Of a stretch of DNA of 12,467 bases, positions 1-7,884 are shown piece after piece. The stretch is from Roseiarcus sp. (GTDB taxonomy: Bacteria > Pseudomonadota > Alphaproteobacteria > Rhizobiales > Beijerinckiaceae), in NCBI GenBank assembly GCA_030153205.1, contig JASLHV010000075.1, forward strand, positions 1 to 12,467. The letters run 5' to 3'. Position numbers and translations under genes: made by a program. Under the pieces are notes generated by a model. The model did no database searches, had not been told where the DNA came from, and was given only the letters and a program-made list of their open reading frames with translations. Each line of letters begins with the position of its first letter. Within the stretch, counting starts at the first letter, position 1.

Positions 1-1474
1 CCTCGTGCCGGTCGAAGCAAATCCCGCCAAGGAATCCGACGTCTATCTGCAGATGGTCGATACGTCGATCGTGCTGACGCAAATGGAAGGTTCGGGCGCC
101 AAGCTCAAGATCGTTCTGCTCGACGCCTGCCGCAACAATCCCTTCACCGGCAGAGGCTTGCGCGCCACCGGCGGCGGCCTCGCGCAAATGCAGGCGCCCG
201 AAGGAACGCTGATCTCCTACGCGACACAGCCAGGCGCGGTCGCGCTCGACGGAAGCAATGGCGACAGCCCCTATAGCAAGGCGCTTGCTGAGGCGATCCG
301 CAAGCCCGGCGTCGGCCTGTTCGATACGTTCAACGATGTCGGCCTCGCCGTGAAGCGCGCGACCGGCGGCCAACAGCAGCCGTGGCTGGCCTCGTCCCCA
401 ATCGAAGGCGGCTTCTCCTTCATGGGAGGCCAGCCGGCGGTCGTCGTTTCTTCGGCGGAGCCTGTGGCCACAAATCCCTCCGGCGCGGACGCTTCAAAAA
501 GGACGACGGAGACGGCCGCCGCGCCCCCGAAAGCAGAGGCGTCGCAGGCCGCGGCGTCCCCGACCGCTCCGGCCGCGCCAGCGCCAAAGCCCGCCGCTGT
601 GCAGCCGGCGCCGCCGACTCCCAAACCTGTCGCGCCGTCGCAGACGGCCGCGCTGATTCCGAATGAGTCTCCGCCGAAGGGCGCCGACGTCGAATCGCCC
701 GTCGCGACTTGCGATCGTCTCGCGTCTTCGCCCATCGACCCCGGCCGTCCGTCTGGTATCGCGGGCGTCGAATACGAAGATATTGTCGCGGCGCCCGCAA
801 TCGCCGCCTGTCGCGCTGCAATGGCCGCCGAACCGCGCAACACACGGCTTTGGTTCGAGCTTGGACGCAGCGAAATGAAGGCCGGCGGCGCCGATGACGA
901 GGCGATAAGCCTCTTTCGCAAAGCCGCCGCGGAGGGCCACTCCGGCGCAATGAACAGTCTCGGGCTTGCCTATGAGCGCGGCGTCGGCGTCCGCAAAGAC
1001 ATGGGCGAGGCGGCGCGTTGGTACCAACGAAGCGCCGAAGCCGGCAATAGCGCGGCGATGCATCGGCTCGGCATGGCTTTCAAGAACGGCGACGGCGCGC
1101 CGAAGAATTGGGTCCAGGCGCTGCGCTGGTTTCGAAAATCGGCGGACGCCGGCAATGTGATCGGGATGACGGACCTTGGCCGCGCCTATGCCGAAGGGTG
1201 GGGAACCGCGCCAAATCCTGTCGAGGCGGCGAAATGGTTTCGCAAGGCCGCCGAGGCCGGCGGCGCGGCGGCGATGAACCAGCTTGGCGTGGTCTATATG
1301 CGCGGCTTCGGCGTTGAACGCGATCCGGCCGCGGCGGTGCTTTGGTTCCGCAAAAGCGCGGACGCCGGCAATATTGTCGCGATGGAGAACCTCGGCCGCG
1401 CCTATCGAAACGGCGTCGGCGTTCATCGCGACGAGGACGAAGCCAAGCGCTGGTTCGAAAAAGCGCGGCGGTGA
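1..1474 (+). CDS. Caspase-like (peptidase C14) protein with C-terminal Sel1 repeats, 5' end outside window
   Basis: The reading frame is open from the left edge, so the start and the first half of the caspase fold, including the catalytic His, lie outside the window. Residues here are counted from the GTG at position 5. IVLLDACRNNPF (36-47) carries the expected catalytic Cys (Cys42) of a p20-type caspase domain, and GTLISYATQPG (67-77) plus the DG/SPY segment up to about 90 is the usual substrate-pocket strand. A low-complexity Pro/Ala linker spans about 145-225. Then come one degenerate and five clear Sel1 units, in exact 36-residue register from 312, each with an A-M..LG.AY..G.GV core. Such proteins are usually exported or envelope-associated; Sel1 repeats bind proteins. 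The substrate is unknown. The gene ends 7 bp from the convergent proB stop and has no operon partner in view. The family call is firm; the biological role is not. Confidence 0.85.
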   Translation, partial: LVPVEANPAKESDVYLQMVDTSIVLTQMEGSGAKLKIVLLDACRNNPFTGRGLRATGGGLAQMQAPEGTLISYATQPGAVALDGSNGDSPYSKALAEAIRKPGVGLFDTFNDVGLAVKRATGGQQQPWLASSPIEGGFSFMGGQPAVVVSSAEPVATNPSGADASKRTTETAAAPPKAEASQAAASPTAPAAPAPKPAAVQPAPPTPKPVAPSQTAALIPNESPPKGADVESPVATCDRLASSPIDPGRPSGIAGVEYEDIVAAPAIAACRAAMAAEPRNTRLWFELGRSEMKAGGADDEAISLFRKAAAEGHSGAMNSLGLAYERGVGVRKDMGEAARWYQRSAEAGNSAAMHRLGMAFKNGDGAPKNWVQALRWFRKSADAGNVIGMTDLGRAYAEGWGTAPNPVEAAKWFRKAAEAGGAAAMNQLGVVYMRGFGVERDPAAAVLWFRKSADAGNIVAMENLGRAYRNGVGVHRDEDEAKRWFEKARR

Positions 1475-1481
1475 TTCGCGT

Positions 1482-2609
1482 TTAGAGGTCTCGCAACGCC
1501 ATATCGTCGCGATGGATCATCTCGGCCCTGCCGGGAATACCAAGGATATGGGCGATGTCCCGCGAGTTGCGGCCTTTGATCTCGCTGGCGTGACGCGAAT
1601 CGTAGGCGATGAGCCCGCGGCCGATTTCGACGCCGTCAGGATCTCGGATCACGACGCAGTCGCCGCGTGAAAACGCGCCTTCGATCCTGGTGACGCCGGC
1701 TGGTAAAAGGCTTTTGCCGCCGCGCAGCGCCTTGACGGCGCCAGCGTCGAGATGAACGGCGCCTTTCAATTCCAGAGAACCGCCAATCCAGACTTTGCGC
1801 GCTGCAAGCGGATTGGACGGCGTCAGGAACCAAGTACAATGTCCCCCGCCGGCGATGCGGGCGATCGGATTTTTCACCCGACCGTCGGCAATCGCCATAT
1901 GCACGCCGGCGGCGACGGCGATACGCGCGGCCTCGATCTTGGTGCGCATGCCGCCGCGCGATAGTTCCGACGCCGCCCCGCCGGCCATCGCTTCGATCTC
2001 CGGCGTGATCCGCTCGACGATGGGGATCAATTTCGCGCGGGGATTTTCGCTCGGGGGCGAATCGTAGAGCCCGTCGATATCCGACAGGAGAATGAGCAAA
2101 TCGGCGCTGGTCATGGCGGCGACCCGCGCGGCGAGCCGGTCATTGTCACCATAGCGAATTTCGCTCGTGGCGACCGTGTCGTTCTCGTTGATCACCGGCG
2201 CCGCGCGCATCGCCAAAAGACGAGCGATCGTCGCACGGGCGTTGAGATATCGACGGCGCTCCTCGGTGTCCTGGAGGGTGAGGAGAATTTGCCCCGCAGT
2301 GACGCCATGGCGGCCAAGCGCCTCCGCCCAGGCTCTGGCGAGCGCAATCTGCCCGATCGCCGCCGCCGCCTGGCTATCCTCTAATTTGAGCGCGCCCTTC
2401 GGCAGAGCGGCGACGGTGCGGCCAAGCGCGATCGCCCCCGAAGAGACGACGAGCACATCGGCCCCCCGCTCATGGAGGCCAGCGAGATCATCGACGAGCG
2501 CGTCGAGCCAATCCTGCCGCAAGGCGCCTTTGGCCGGGTCGACCAAAAGAGACGAACCGACTTTGACGACGATGCGAGAGAAACGGTCAAGTCTTGGAAG
2601 AACGGTCAC
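1482..2609 (-). CDS. proB: Glutamate 5-kinase (ProB) with C-terminal PUA domain
   Basis: Phosphorylates L-glutamate with ATP to gamma-glutamyl phosphate, the first committed step of proline synthesis, in the cytosol. From the GTG at 2609 the protein has 375 residues, the normal length for the two-domain enzyme. The amino-acid-kinase domain shows VKVGSS (15-20, phosphate binding), VSSGAIALG (55-63), INENDTV (140-146), GDNDRLAA (154-161), SDIDGLY (176-182) and GGMRTKIEAA (219-228). The PUA domain covers about 280-370. I chose GTG 2609 because it sits just before the conserved kinase start; the frame stays open to 2804, but those 65 residues look like no ProB. No clear Shine-Dalgarno precedes it. 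Proline feedback inhibition is known for the family. proA, the usual downstream partner, is absent, and the usual upstream neighbour obgE is about 6.4 kb away on the same strand. Confidence 0.96.
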   Translation of the reverse strand: MTVLPRLDRFSRIVVKVGSSLLVDPAKGALRQDWLDALVDDLAGLHERGADVLVVSSGAIALGRTVAALPKGALKLEDSQAAAAIGQIALARAWAEALGRHGVTAGQILLTLQDTEERRRYLNARATIARLLAMRAAPVINENDTVATSEIRYGDNDRLAARVAAMTSADLLILLSDIDGLYDSPPSENPRAKLIPIVERITPEIEAMAGGAASELSRGGMRTKIEAARIAVAAGVHMAIADGRVKNPIARIAGGGHCTWFLTPSNPLAARKVWIGGSLELKGAVHLDAGAVKALRGGKSLLPAGVTRIEGAFSRGDCVVIRDPDGVEIGRGLIAYDSRHASEIKGRNSRDIAHILGIPGRAEMIHRDDMALRDL

Positions 2610-2774
2610 GGGCGGCGCGAGGCAGGTTAGGCGGAAGGCGGCATCAAGGGCGGCGCCCGTCCGCTGCTCGCGACCGTCGCCCTTTCGCCCGCTGGGCGAA
2701 CCAGAGCGTCGTTTGCATGAAGAATCAAAGGCAAACAAGCGCAGACTTGAATAGCGCGGCGCTGGCCACCTCCA

Positions 2775-2802
2775 GAGGTTCGGCCACCCCGGTCGGAACC
2801 TC
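2775..2802. repeat. 7-bp inverted repeat upstream of proB
   Basis: GAGGTTC (2775-2781) and GAACCTC (2796-2802) form a perfect inverted repeat around a GC-rich 14-nt loop, about 165 bp upstream of the proB start, where the composition begins to shift toward the AT-rich pilus leader. No T-tract follows on either strand. It could be a proB leader hairpin, the remains of a terminator, or chance. Confidence 0.35.
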
Positions 2803-2829
2803 AAGTGCGCCCTGAGGCTCCGCCAAGAA

Positions 2830-3031
2830 TTTCGACAGCGGTAAGTAATGAAATATTCACCATTACATACAGATTCGAAATGTCATTATTGTATAAGCTG
2901 CGGTTATACTGCTATACAACTCACACGGGAAATATGTGATGAGTGTAATTTTGGCGACACTAAACCTACACTTATATCCCGTGATTCACCGGGAGAATTT
3001 CACAAGTCGAAATCATTCTTTGGAGGACTAG
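2830..3031 (+). promoter_or_regulatory. AT-rich promoter/leader region of the pilus operon with nested inverted repeats
   Basis: This is the most AT-rich stretch in the window, in sharp contrast to its GC-rich surroundings, and it holds no convincing gene. It contains GTATAA (2891-2896) facing TTATAC (2904-2909), enclosed by TGTATA (2890-2895) and TATACA (2913-2918), which could be an operator. TATACT (2905-2910) resembles a -10 element, but no good -35 could be matched. Further down, CACGGGA (2924-2930) pairs with TCCCGTG (2977-2983), and inside it AGTGTA (2942-2947) pairs with TACACT (2967-2972), giving a possible long leader stem. A strong Shine-Dalgarno GGAGG (3022-3026) then precedes the subunit ATG at 3032. 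The exact promoter is not determined. Confidence 0.5.
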
Positions 3032-3553
3032 ATGAGAAAGATTGTTGCGCCAGCATGTGTCGCGATAAGCCTTTTAAGCGCTCCGGCTTTCGCCGCCTCG
3101 CCCGCAAATCCCGCGACGGCGAATTTCAATGTGACGATCACCATCGTCAAGGAATGCTCGGTGTCGACGCCGGCGACGATCAGCCTCGGCACATATGGCG
3201 CAGTGAGTCTCATCTCGTCGGGCGCGTCGGGAACGACGAATTTCAACGTCACCTGCAGCGCGGGCGCGCCTTATACGATTGGGTTCTCGAGTTCGAACGA
3301 TCTAACGGGCGCCGCTTCGACCCATCAGATGAAGGGAACCGGGGCTAATACAGCGGTCGTACAGTATCAACTCACCGACGCCACCGCCGGCGCGAAGAAC
3401 ACCACGGCGCTCGGCGGCACGACGAGCGTAATCTCCGACACCGGAACGGGCGCCGCGCAGAACAAGATTCTCAAAGCCGCGGTTTTTAACTACACCGCGC
3501 CCGTGGCTCCGGACACGTATACCGACACGGTGACGCTTTCCGTCAGCTACTAG
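3032..3553 (+). CDS. Spore coat U (SCPU) domain protein, CsuA/B-like major pilus subunit
   Basis: A secreted structural subunit of 173 residues, expected to polymerise into a thin chaperone-usher pilus by donor-strand exchange. Residues 1-21 form a signal peptide (short basic start, hydrophobic core, AFA just before residue 22). The mature chain starts with an alternating hydrophobic stretch (NFNVTITIV, 31-39) that fits a donor strand. Cys42 and Cys75 are the conserved disulfide pair of the SCPU fold, and the C-terminus YTDTVTLSVSY is the typical final beta strand. The ATG at 3032 is fixed by GGAGG 6-10 bases upstream. It is first in the operon, before chaperone, usher and tip genes, which suggests the major subunit. 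Closest known type: CsuA/B of archaic Csu pili. The family is clear; the exact subunit rank is inferred from gene order and single-domain length. Confidence 0.9.
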   Translation: MRKIVAPACVAISLLSAPAFAASPANPATANFNVTITIVKECSVSTPATISLGTYGAVSLISSGASGTTNFNVTCSAGAPYTIGFSSSNDLTGAASTHQMKGTGANTAVVQYQLTDATAGAKNTTALGGTTSVISDTGTGAAQNKILKAAVFNYTAPVAPDTYTDTVTLSVSY

Positions 3554-3566
3554 AGCGAAATAATTT

Positions 3567-3678
3567 CCGACTGAATTGCCTGACCTCGTCGTCAAGCGCG
3601 CGACGACGAAACAATCCGCCCGCCGCTGGCGCTTCGTGATTGTTTCGCTTCGCCCGAAATAACAGTCGGGCCTGACCT
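3567..3678 (+). promoter_or_regulatory. Structured intergenic region between major subunit and chaperone
   Basis: Two strong hairpins occupy the gap. CGTCGTC (3587-3593) pairs with GACGACG (3602-3608), 7 bp with an 8-nt loop. CGAAACAATC (3607-3616) pairs with GATTGTTTCG (3638-3647), a perfect 10-bp stem. They share two bases, so they compete or stack. Outside both, CCGACTG (3567-3573) can pair with CAGTCGG (3663-3669), and gcctgacct occurs twice in direct orientation (3578-3586, 3670-3678). There is no T-run, so a classic intrinsic terminator is unlikely. mRNA protection or partial read-through after the major subunit gene would fit the excess subunit a pilus needs. Confidence 0.55.
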
Positions 3679-3738
3679 GCAATCTTTCGCGATCAAGAAC
3701 GGGCGCTTTGCTCGTCGCGACGCCTATTGGAGTGCGCC

Positions 3739-4437
3739 ATGCGAATGCGTATTGCTGGAGCTGTTTTGCCTTTGGCCATCCTACTTTCTTCTTCGGGCTG
3801 GGCGAGCTCCTTGTCTGTTTTGCCGATCACAGTCGCTGTGCCGCAGCCGGCGAACATAGGAACGCTAACCTTGCGCAATCGCGAGGAACGACCGCTAAAC
3901 GCCCAAGTGCGGGTGTTTCGTTGGACTCAGGTCGACGGCGAGGACAAGCTCGAGCCGACGTCCGACGTGGTGGCGAGCCCGCCGATCGTCACGATCAGCC
4001 CCGGCGCTGATTATGTCGTGCGTCTCCAGCGCACGGCCTCCGCCGAAGTGACCGGCGAAGAAGCCTATCGCACGGTGGTTGACGAGTTGCCCAACCCCAA
4101 CCGTCAACGCAACGGCACTGTCGCTATCGTCGTACGCTATCTCGTACCAACATTCTTTCTTTCGTCCGATGCTTCGCAGCCACGGCTGACCTGGTCACTG
4201 TCGCGCAGGGAGGGGAAGACAGTCCTGACCGCGACCAATGCCGGCGACGGGCGAATCCGTCTTGCCGATCTCAAGCTTCAGACAGCGAGCGGGCGCACGC
4301 TCACCATCGGCAGGGGACTGGCCGGCTATGTCCTTGGTCATTCGTCACATGACTGGCTGGCGCCGGCAGGCGCAAGCACCGGTCTTGTGATCGCAGATAG
4401 TGACCATGGTCCGATTCGCGCGACTCTTTCGCGTTGA
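3739..4437 (+). CDS. Periplasmic pilus chaperone (PapD/CsuC-like)
   Basis: A 232-residue periplasmic chaperone of the PapD superfamily, which holds pilin subunits by donor-strand complementation and delivers them to the usher. The signal peptide runs to about Ala22 (hydrophobic core 6-17, GWA before the cut). The first Ig domain carries NIGTLTLRNREERPLNAQVRVF-like strands (39-60). AYRTVVDELP (109-118) followed by VAIVVRYLVPTFF matches the conserved F1/G1 edge of archaic chaperones, whose alternating hydrophobics complete the subunit. A shorter second domain follows. I chose ATG 3739 because GGAG (3729-3732) lies 6 bases upstream; a TTG at 3727 would add four residues and overlap that site. 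The gene's last 32 bases overlap the usher start, which indicates translational coupling. The precise subfamily (CsuC-like) is inferred from its SCPU neighbours. Confidence 0.92.
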   Translation: MRMRIAGAVLPLAILLSSSGWASSLSVLPITVAVPQPANIGTLTLRNREERPLNAQVRVFRWTQVDGEDKLEPTSDVVASPPIVTISPGADYVVRLQRTASAEVTGEEAYRTVVDELPNPNRQRNGTVAIVVRYLVPTFFLSSDASQPRLTWSLSRREGKTVLTATNAGDGRIRLADLKLQTASGRTLTIGRGLAGYVLGHSSHDWLAPAGASTGLVIADSDHGPIRATLSR

Positions 4438-6850
4438 TTGCGCAGCGAGGCTGTTCGCGCTCGTCGGCGCCTTGGGGTTTCAAGCCGCGACCGCCGCTGC
4501 CCAGCTTGCGCCGATCCAAGGCGACCAAACCCTGATGTCGGCGCCGCGTCCCTTGCGCCTCGAGGTCTTCATCAACGGCGTCCCGACCCATTATGTCGAG
4601 CCTTTCGTCCTCACGCCGCCCGATCGGCTCTCAATTGCGCGCGGCGACCTCGAAGACGTCGGCGTGAGAGCCCCCGGCTCAGGCGGCCTCAAGGACATGG
4701 TCGCCCTCAACGACCTTGGCCTCAAATTCCATTATGACGAAGCGGCGCAAACCATAAACTTCACGCTGTCGGACCAAGAGCGCCTCGCCAAAACCTACGA
4801 TGCGCGCGGCAACATGGAAAAAACGCCGCCGCCAACCGCCGATTGGGGCGCGATCGTCAATTATACGCTCTTCGGCGCCTCGATGAACACGGTCCCGTCC
4901 TTCCCGCGATTCGAAGGCGCCAACGCGACATTCGACGCGCGCGCTTTCAGCCCTCTCGGCACGCTGAGCCAAACCGCTATCGCCGGCGATACGATCTATG
5001 GCGACAATCATTTCTTGCGCCTTGATACGACTTTTACGTACTCGAATCCCGATACGATGCAGACTTGGCGCGCCGGCGACACGATCTCCAGCGGTCTTAC
5101 CTGGACTAGGCCGATCCGCATGGGCGCTCTGCAATGGCAGAGCGATTTCACGCTGCGTTCCGATCTCGTCACCCAGCCGATGCCGATCATCAACGGCAGC
5201 GCCGCGGTGCCTTCCACCGTCGACGTGTTCGTCAACAACATCAAAACCTTTTCCCAGCCCGTCGAACCCGGCCCCTATCAAATTGTCAATCTTCCAGCGC
5301 TCACCGCTGGCGGCAATGCGCAAGTCGTCGTCACCGACGCTTCCGGCCGCCAGGTGCAAACGAGCATGCCTTTCTTCGCGGCGCCAACGCTTCTAACCAA
5401 GGGTCTCACCGACTTCTCGGCCGAGCTTGGCTTCGCTCGTCGCAATTATGCGTTATTTTCCGATGACTACGACAATCGGCCGATTGGCTCGGGAACCGTA
5501 CGTCGTGGCGTCACGGATTGGTTGACGCTCGAAGGCCATGCTGAAGGCGGCAGCGGCTTGATCAATGGCGGCTTCGGCGCCGCCGGCAGCCTCGGGCCCT
5601 GGGGCGTCCTCGAAGGCGCCGCCGCTTTCAGCCACCACGGCGGCGCCATGGGTTATCAAGCCTATGCCGATTACAATATCCAGTTCCGCGGCTTTACGCT
5701 CAATATGAGCACGCAGCGCACTTTCGCGATGTACCAAGACCTTGCTTCCGTCACCGCGGCGCAGTCTCAATACAGCGCCGTCGACCTGCCAACGGTGGTC
5801 CCCTACGGGGTCGCGTCCGCCGGCTGGGATCCGCGCCCGCCCAAGGCGCTCGATCAGGTAACCATCAGCGCTCCGTTTCCTCTTGTCAGCAAGGCGGCGC
5901 TTTCGGCCAGTTTCATCAATCTGGTTGAGGCGGACAATACGCGCTCTCGCCTTGTCGCCGCGTCCTATTCCCAGCCTCTTCCGCATAACGCCTCGTTCTT
6001 CGCGACGGCTTTCATCGATCTTGCCAATCATCGCAACGCCGGCATTTTCGCCGGCCTTTCCATTCCGATCGGCGACGACATTTCTGCTTCGGTCAGCGTC
6101 AACGACACGCCGGGCTTGGGCGCCAATGTCACGACCCAGGTCCAGAAAACGCTGCAGCCTCAGATTGGCAGCTATGGCTGGAATGTCCGCGACACCGAAG
6201 GAGCGTCGCCCTATCGCACCGCCGACGTTGCGTACCGCTCGAGCTACGGCGCCATTGACGCCGGCGTTCAACAATTCAACGGGCAAGTCTCCGAGACCGC
6301 CCAGTTCGATGGATCAATCGCCTTCCTCGGCGGCGGCGTGTTCCTCGGCAATCGCGTTCACGACAGTTTCGCTGTCGTCAGCACCGGCGTCCCCAACGTC
6401 GCCGTCACGAAGGACAACCAGACCATCGGAACCACCAATCCTTGGGGCGCTCTGCTCATTCCCGATCTTCGGTCCTACCAGACCAATAAGATCGGCATCG
6501 ACCCTTCCGCCTTGCCAATGACCGGCGAAGCCGATTCTACGCTGAAGGTCGTTGCGCCGGCGCGTCAAAGCGGTCTCTATCTCGATTTTGGCGTCAAAAA
6601 AGACGTCCACGGCGCGATCCTCATACTCAATGGCCCGGATGGAAAACCAATTCCCGCCGGCGCCAAGGGCCGTCTCGACGGATCAGACGACACGTTCCTC
6701 GTCGGCTATGACGGCCAAGCCTATGTCAAGAACTTATCCGACCAGAACACGGTCACCGTCGACAATGGCGACAAAGACTGCAAGGCGATTTTTTCGTACC
6801 AATTCGAACAGGGCAAGCGTCAAACCATCGGGCCGGTCACATGCCAATGA
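4406..6850 (+). CDS. Outer-membrane fimbrial usher (FimD/CsuD-like)
   Basis: The usher is the outer-membrane pore that accepts chaperone-subunit complexes, polymerises them and secretes the pilus. Length is 814 residues, normal for the family. A signal peptide ends near residue 32 (TAAA before Gln33). The N-terminal domain has the typical LRLEVFINGVPT strand followed by LALND/DLGLKFHYD-type sequence. The beta-barrel region contains the plug domain, recognisable as STVDVFVNN, then PGPYQIVNLPAL and VVVTDASGR. C-terminal Ig-like domains end with GRLDGSDDTFLVGYDGQAYV and a Cys pair (DCKAIF ... VTCQ). ATG 4406 is taken as the start; GTG 4400 would add two residues. Neither has a good ribosome site, which fits coupling to the overlapping chaperone gene. 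The stop overlaps the start of the tip gene in the same way. Confidence 0.94.
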   Translation: MVRFARLFRVDCAARLFALVGALGFQAATAAAQLAPIQGDQTLMSAPRPLRLEVFINGVPTHYVEPFVLTPPDRLSIARGDLEDVGVRAPGSGGLKDMVALNDLGLKFHYDEAAQTINFTLSDQERLAKTYDARGNMEKTPPPTADWGAIVNYTLFGASMNTVPSFPRFEGANATFDARAFSPLGTLSQTAIAGDTIYGDNHFLRLDTTFTYSNPDTMQTWRAGDTISSGLTWTRPIRMGALQWQSDFTLRSDLVTQPMPIINGSAAVPSTVDVFVNNIKTFSQPVEPGPYQIVNLPALTAGGNAQVVVTDASGRQVQTSMPFFAAPTLLTKGLTDFSAELGFARRNYALFSDDYDNRPIGSGTVRRGVTDWLTLEGHAEGGSGLINGGFGAAGSLGPWGVLEGAAAFSHHGGAMGYQAYADYNIQFRGFTLNMSTQRTFAMYQDLASVTAAQSQYSAVDLPTVVPYGVASAGWDPRPPKALDQVTISAPFPLVSKAALSASFINLVEADNTRSRLVAASYSQPLPHNASFFATAFIDLANHRNAGIFAGLSIPIGDDISASVSVNDTPGLGANVTTQVQKTLQPQIGSYGWNVRDTEGASPYRTADVAYRSSYGAIDAGVQQFNGQVSETAQFDGSIAFLGGGVFLGNRVHDSFAVVSTGVPNVAVTKDNQTIGTTNPWGALLIPDLRSYQTNKIGIDPSALPMTGEADSTLKVVAPARQSGLYLDFGVKKDVHGAILILNGPDGKPIPAGAKGRLDGSDDTFLVGYDGQAYVKNLSDQNTVTVDNGDKDCKAIFSYQFEQGKRQTIGPVTCQ

Positions 6851-7770
6851 ACTTCCCTCGGGGCTTACGAGGCGCTGCAATTATCCTCCTGACGATCCTC
6901 GCAATCGTCGTTTTCGACGCAAGCCGCCGCCAAGCTAAAGCGCAGATCGCGTTTCTCGGGACATGCAATGTAACCATGTCCACCGTCAATTTTGGCAGCA
7001 TAGATGTCCTGCAGGGGGTCCCCGCCACAGCGAGCGGAACAATGACGGTTACCTGCACCGGCGCCACTTTGCTGGGAGCCGTCTATGCATGCGTGAGCTT
7101 TTCATCGCCGCAGACGATGAAGGGACCTGCTTCTTCGACACTGCAATATACGCTCGGACCGCCGCCTTCGCCTTCGACGCCGATCCAAATGACGCTGAGC
7201 ACGATTCTCGGCGTCGGCACGGCGAAATTGACGCTTAACGTGCCCGCGACAGTGCTGGCGAACCAGCAGGCCGCGCGACCGGGCGCTTATTCTCAAAGCG
7301 TTACGGTAACGATCAAATACAGCACGCTGTCCTGCGCCGCCGGTCTGTTGACCGGCCAAAACACCAGCGCCTTCGCCGTGACGGCGACGGTGGTGAATTC
7401 CTGCAATGTCTCGGCGAACAATCTCAATTTTGGGACTTTCGGCGACCTCAATGCGGCGATCAGCCAGCAAACGTCTCTGTCCGTTCAATGCAGCAACGGC
7501 ATCCCTTACGTAATCGCTCTGAACGGCGGTCTCTCCAACGCAACGAATCCCGCGCAGCGGAAGATGACGCTCGGCGCCAAAGCAATCTCTTACGGGCTCT
7601 ATCGAGATTCCGCTCACGCCAATCCTTGGGGAAGCACGACCGGTACGACTGCCAGCGGGACCGGCACGGCCCTCGCCCAGTCCCTGCCCGTTTACGGCTT
7701 TGTGCCGGCGCAGACGACGCCGCCGATCGGAACCTATTCCGATACGATCGTCGTTTCCGTACAATACTAA
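6841..7770 (+). CDS. Two-domain spore coat U protein, CsuE-like pilus tip adhesin candidate
   Basis: A 309-residue secreted protein with two SCPU domains in tandem. A signal peptide covers roughly 1-34 (hydrophobic 12-25, AKA before Gln35). Domain 1 (about 38-160) has the pattern TCNVTMSTVNFGSI and ends AYSQSVTVTIKY. Domain 2 (about 177-309) has NSCNVSANNLNFGTFG and ends TYSDTIVVSVQY. Cysteines lie at 42, 72, 84, 165, 188 and 217; 42/72 and 188/217 match the conserved SCPU pair. In archaic Csu pili the two-domain protein encoded after the usher (CsuE) is the tip adhesin that inserts hydrophobic loops into abiotic surfaces. Position and architecture match, but adhesion is inferred. Start choice is open: ATG 6841 (10 bases inside the usher gene) or ATG 6847, which gives an ATGA overlap. 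Neither has a strong ribosome site. Confidence 0.9.
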   Translation: MPMNFPRGLRGAAIILLTILAIVVFDASRRQAKAQIAFLGTCNVTMSTVNFGSIDVLQGVPATASGTMTVTCTGATLLGAVYACVSFSSPQTMKGPASSTLQYTLGPPPSPSTPIQMTLSTILGVGTAKLTLNVPATVLANQQAARPGAYSQSVTVTIKYSTLSCAAGLLTGQNTSAFAVTATVVNSCNVSANNLNFGTFGDLNAAISQQTSLSVQCSNGIPYVIALNGGLSNATNPAQRKMTLGAKAISYGLYRDSAHANPWGSTTGTTASGTGTALAQSLPVYGFVPAQTTPPIGTYSDTIVVSVQY

Positions 7771-7800
7771 ACGAAGCTTCCCATCAAGACGAGTTTGGCG

Positions 7801-7815
7801 CGCCGTCGCACGGCG
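7801..7815 (+). terminator. Possible weak terminator after the tip gene
   Basis: CGCCGT (7801-7806) and ACGGCG (7810-7815) form a perfect 6-bp stem with a 3-nt loop, 30 bases after the tip stop codon, followed by aattt. No true T-tract follows, so termination is uncertain. Confidence 0.3.
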
Positions 7816-7884
7816 AATTTCGATCTTTGCCGTTGTAGAAAACGAACGGCTCTCGCCGATGAATCCTAGACGCTTCTTCTCCTC

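Noticed and set aside
494..1426. 310-codon open frame on the minus strand
   Set aside because: It mirrors the Sel1 repeat region; the opposite strand of a GC-rich repeat stays open by composition, and no motif is visible.
2610..2804. N-terminal extension of ProB up to the ATG at 2804
   Set aside because: The added 65 residues match no part of glutamate 5-kinases, and GTG 2609 gives the standard length.
2848..3348. Open frame starting with a Cys-rich stretch (CHYCISCG ... CDEC) that resembles a zinc ribbon
   Set aside because: Only the AT-rich leader part has these cysteines; the frame then runs through the major subunit gene in the wrong frame, has no good ribosome site and stops at an arbitrary place.
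5453..6286. 277-codon minus-strand frame inside the usher gene
   Set aside because: Shadow of the usher coding strand with no domain content.
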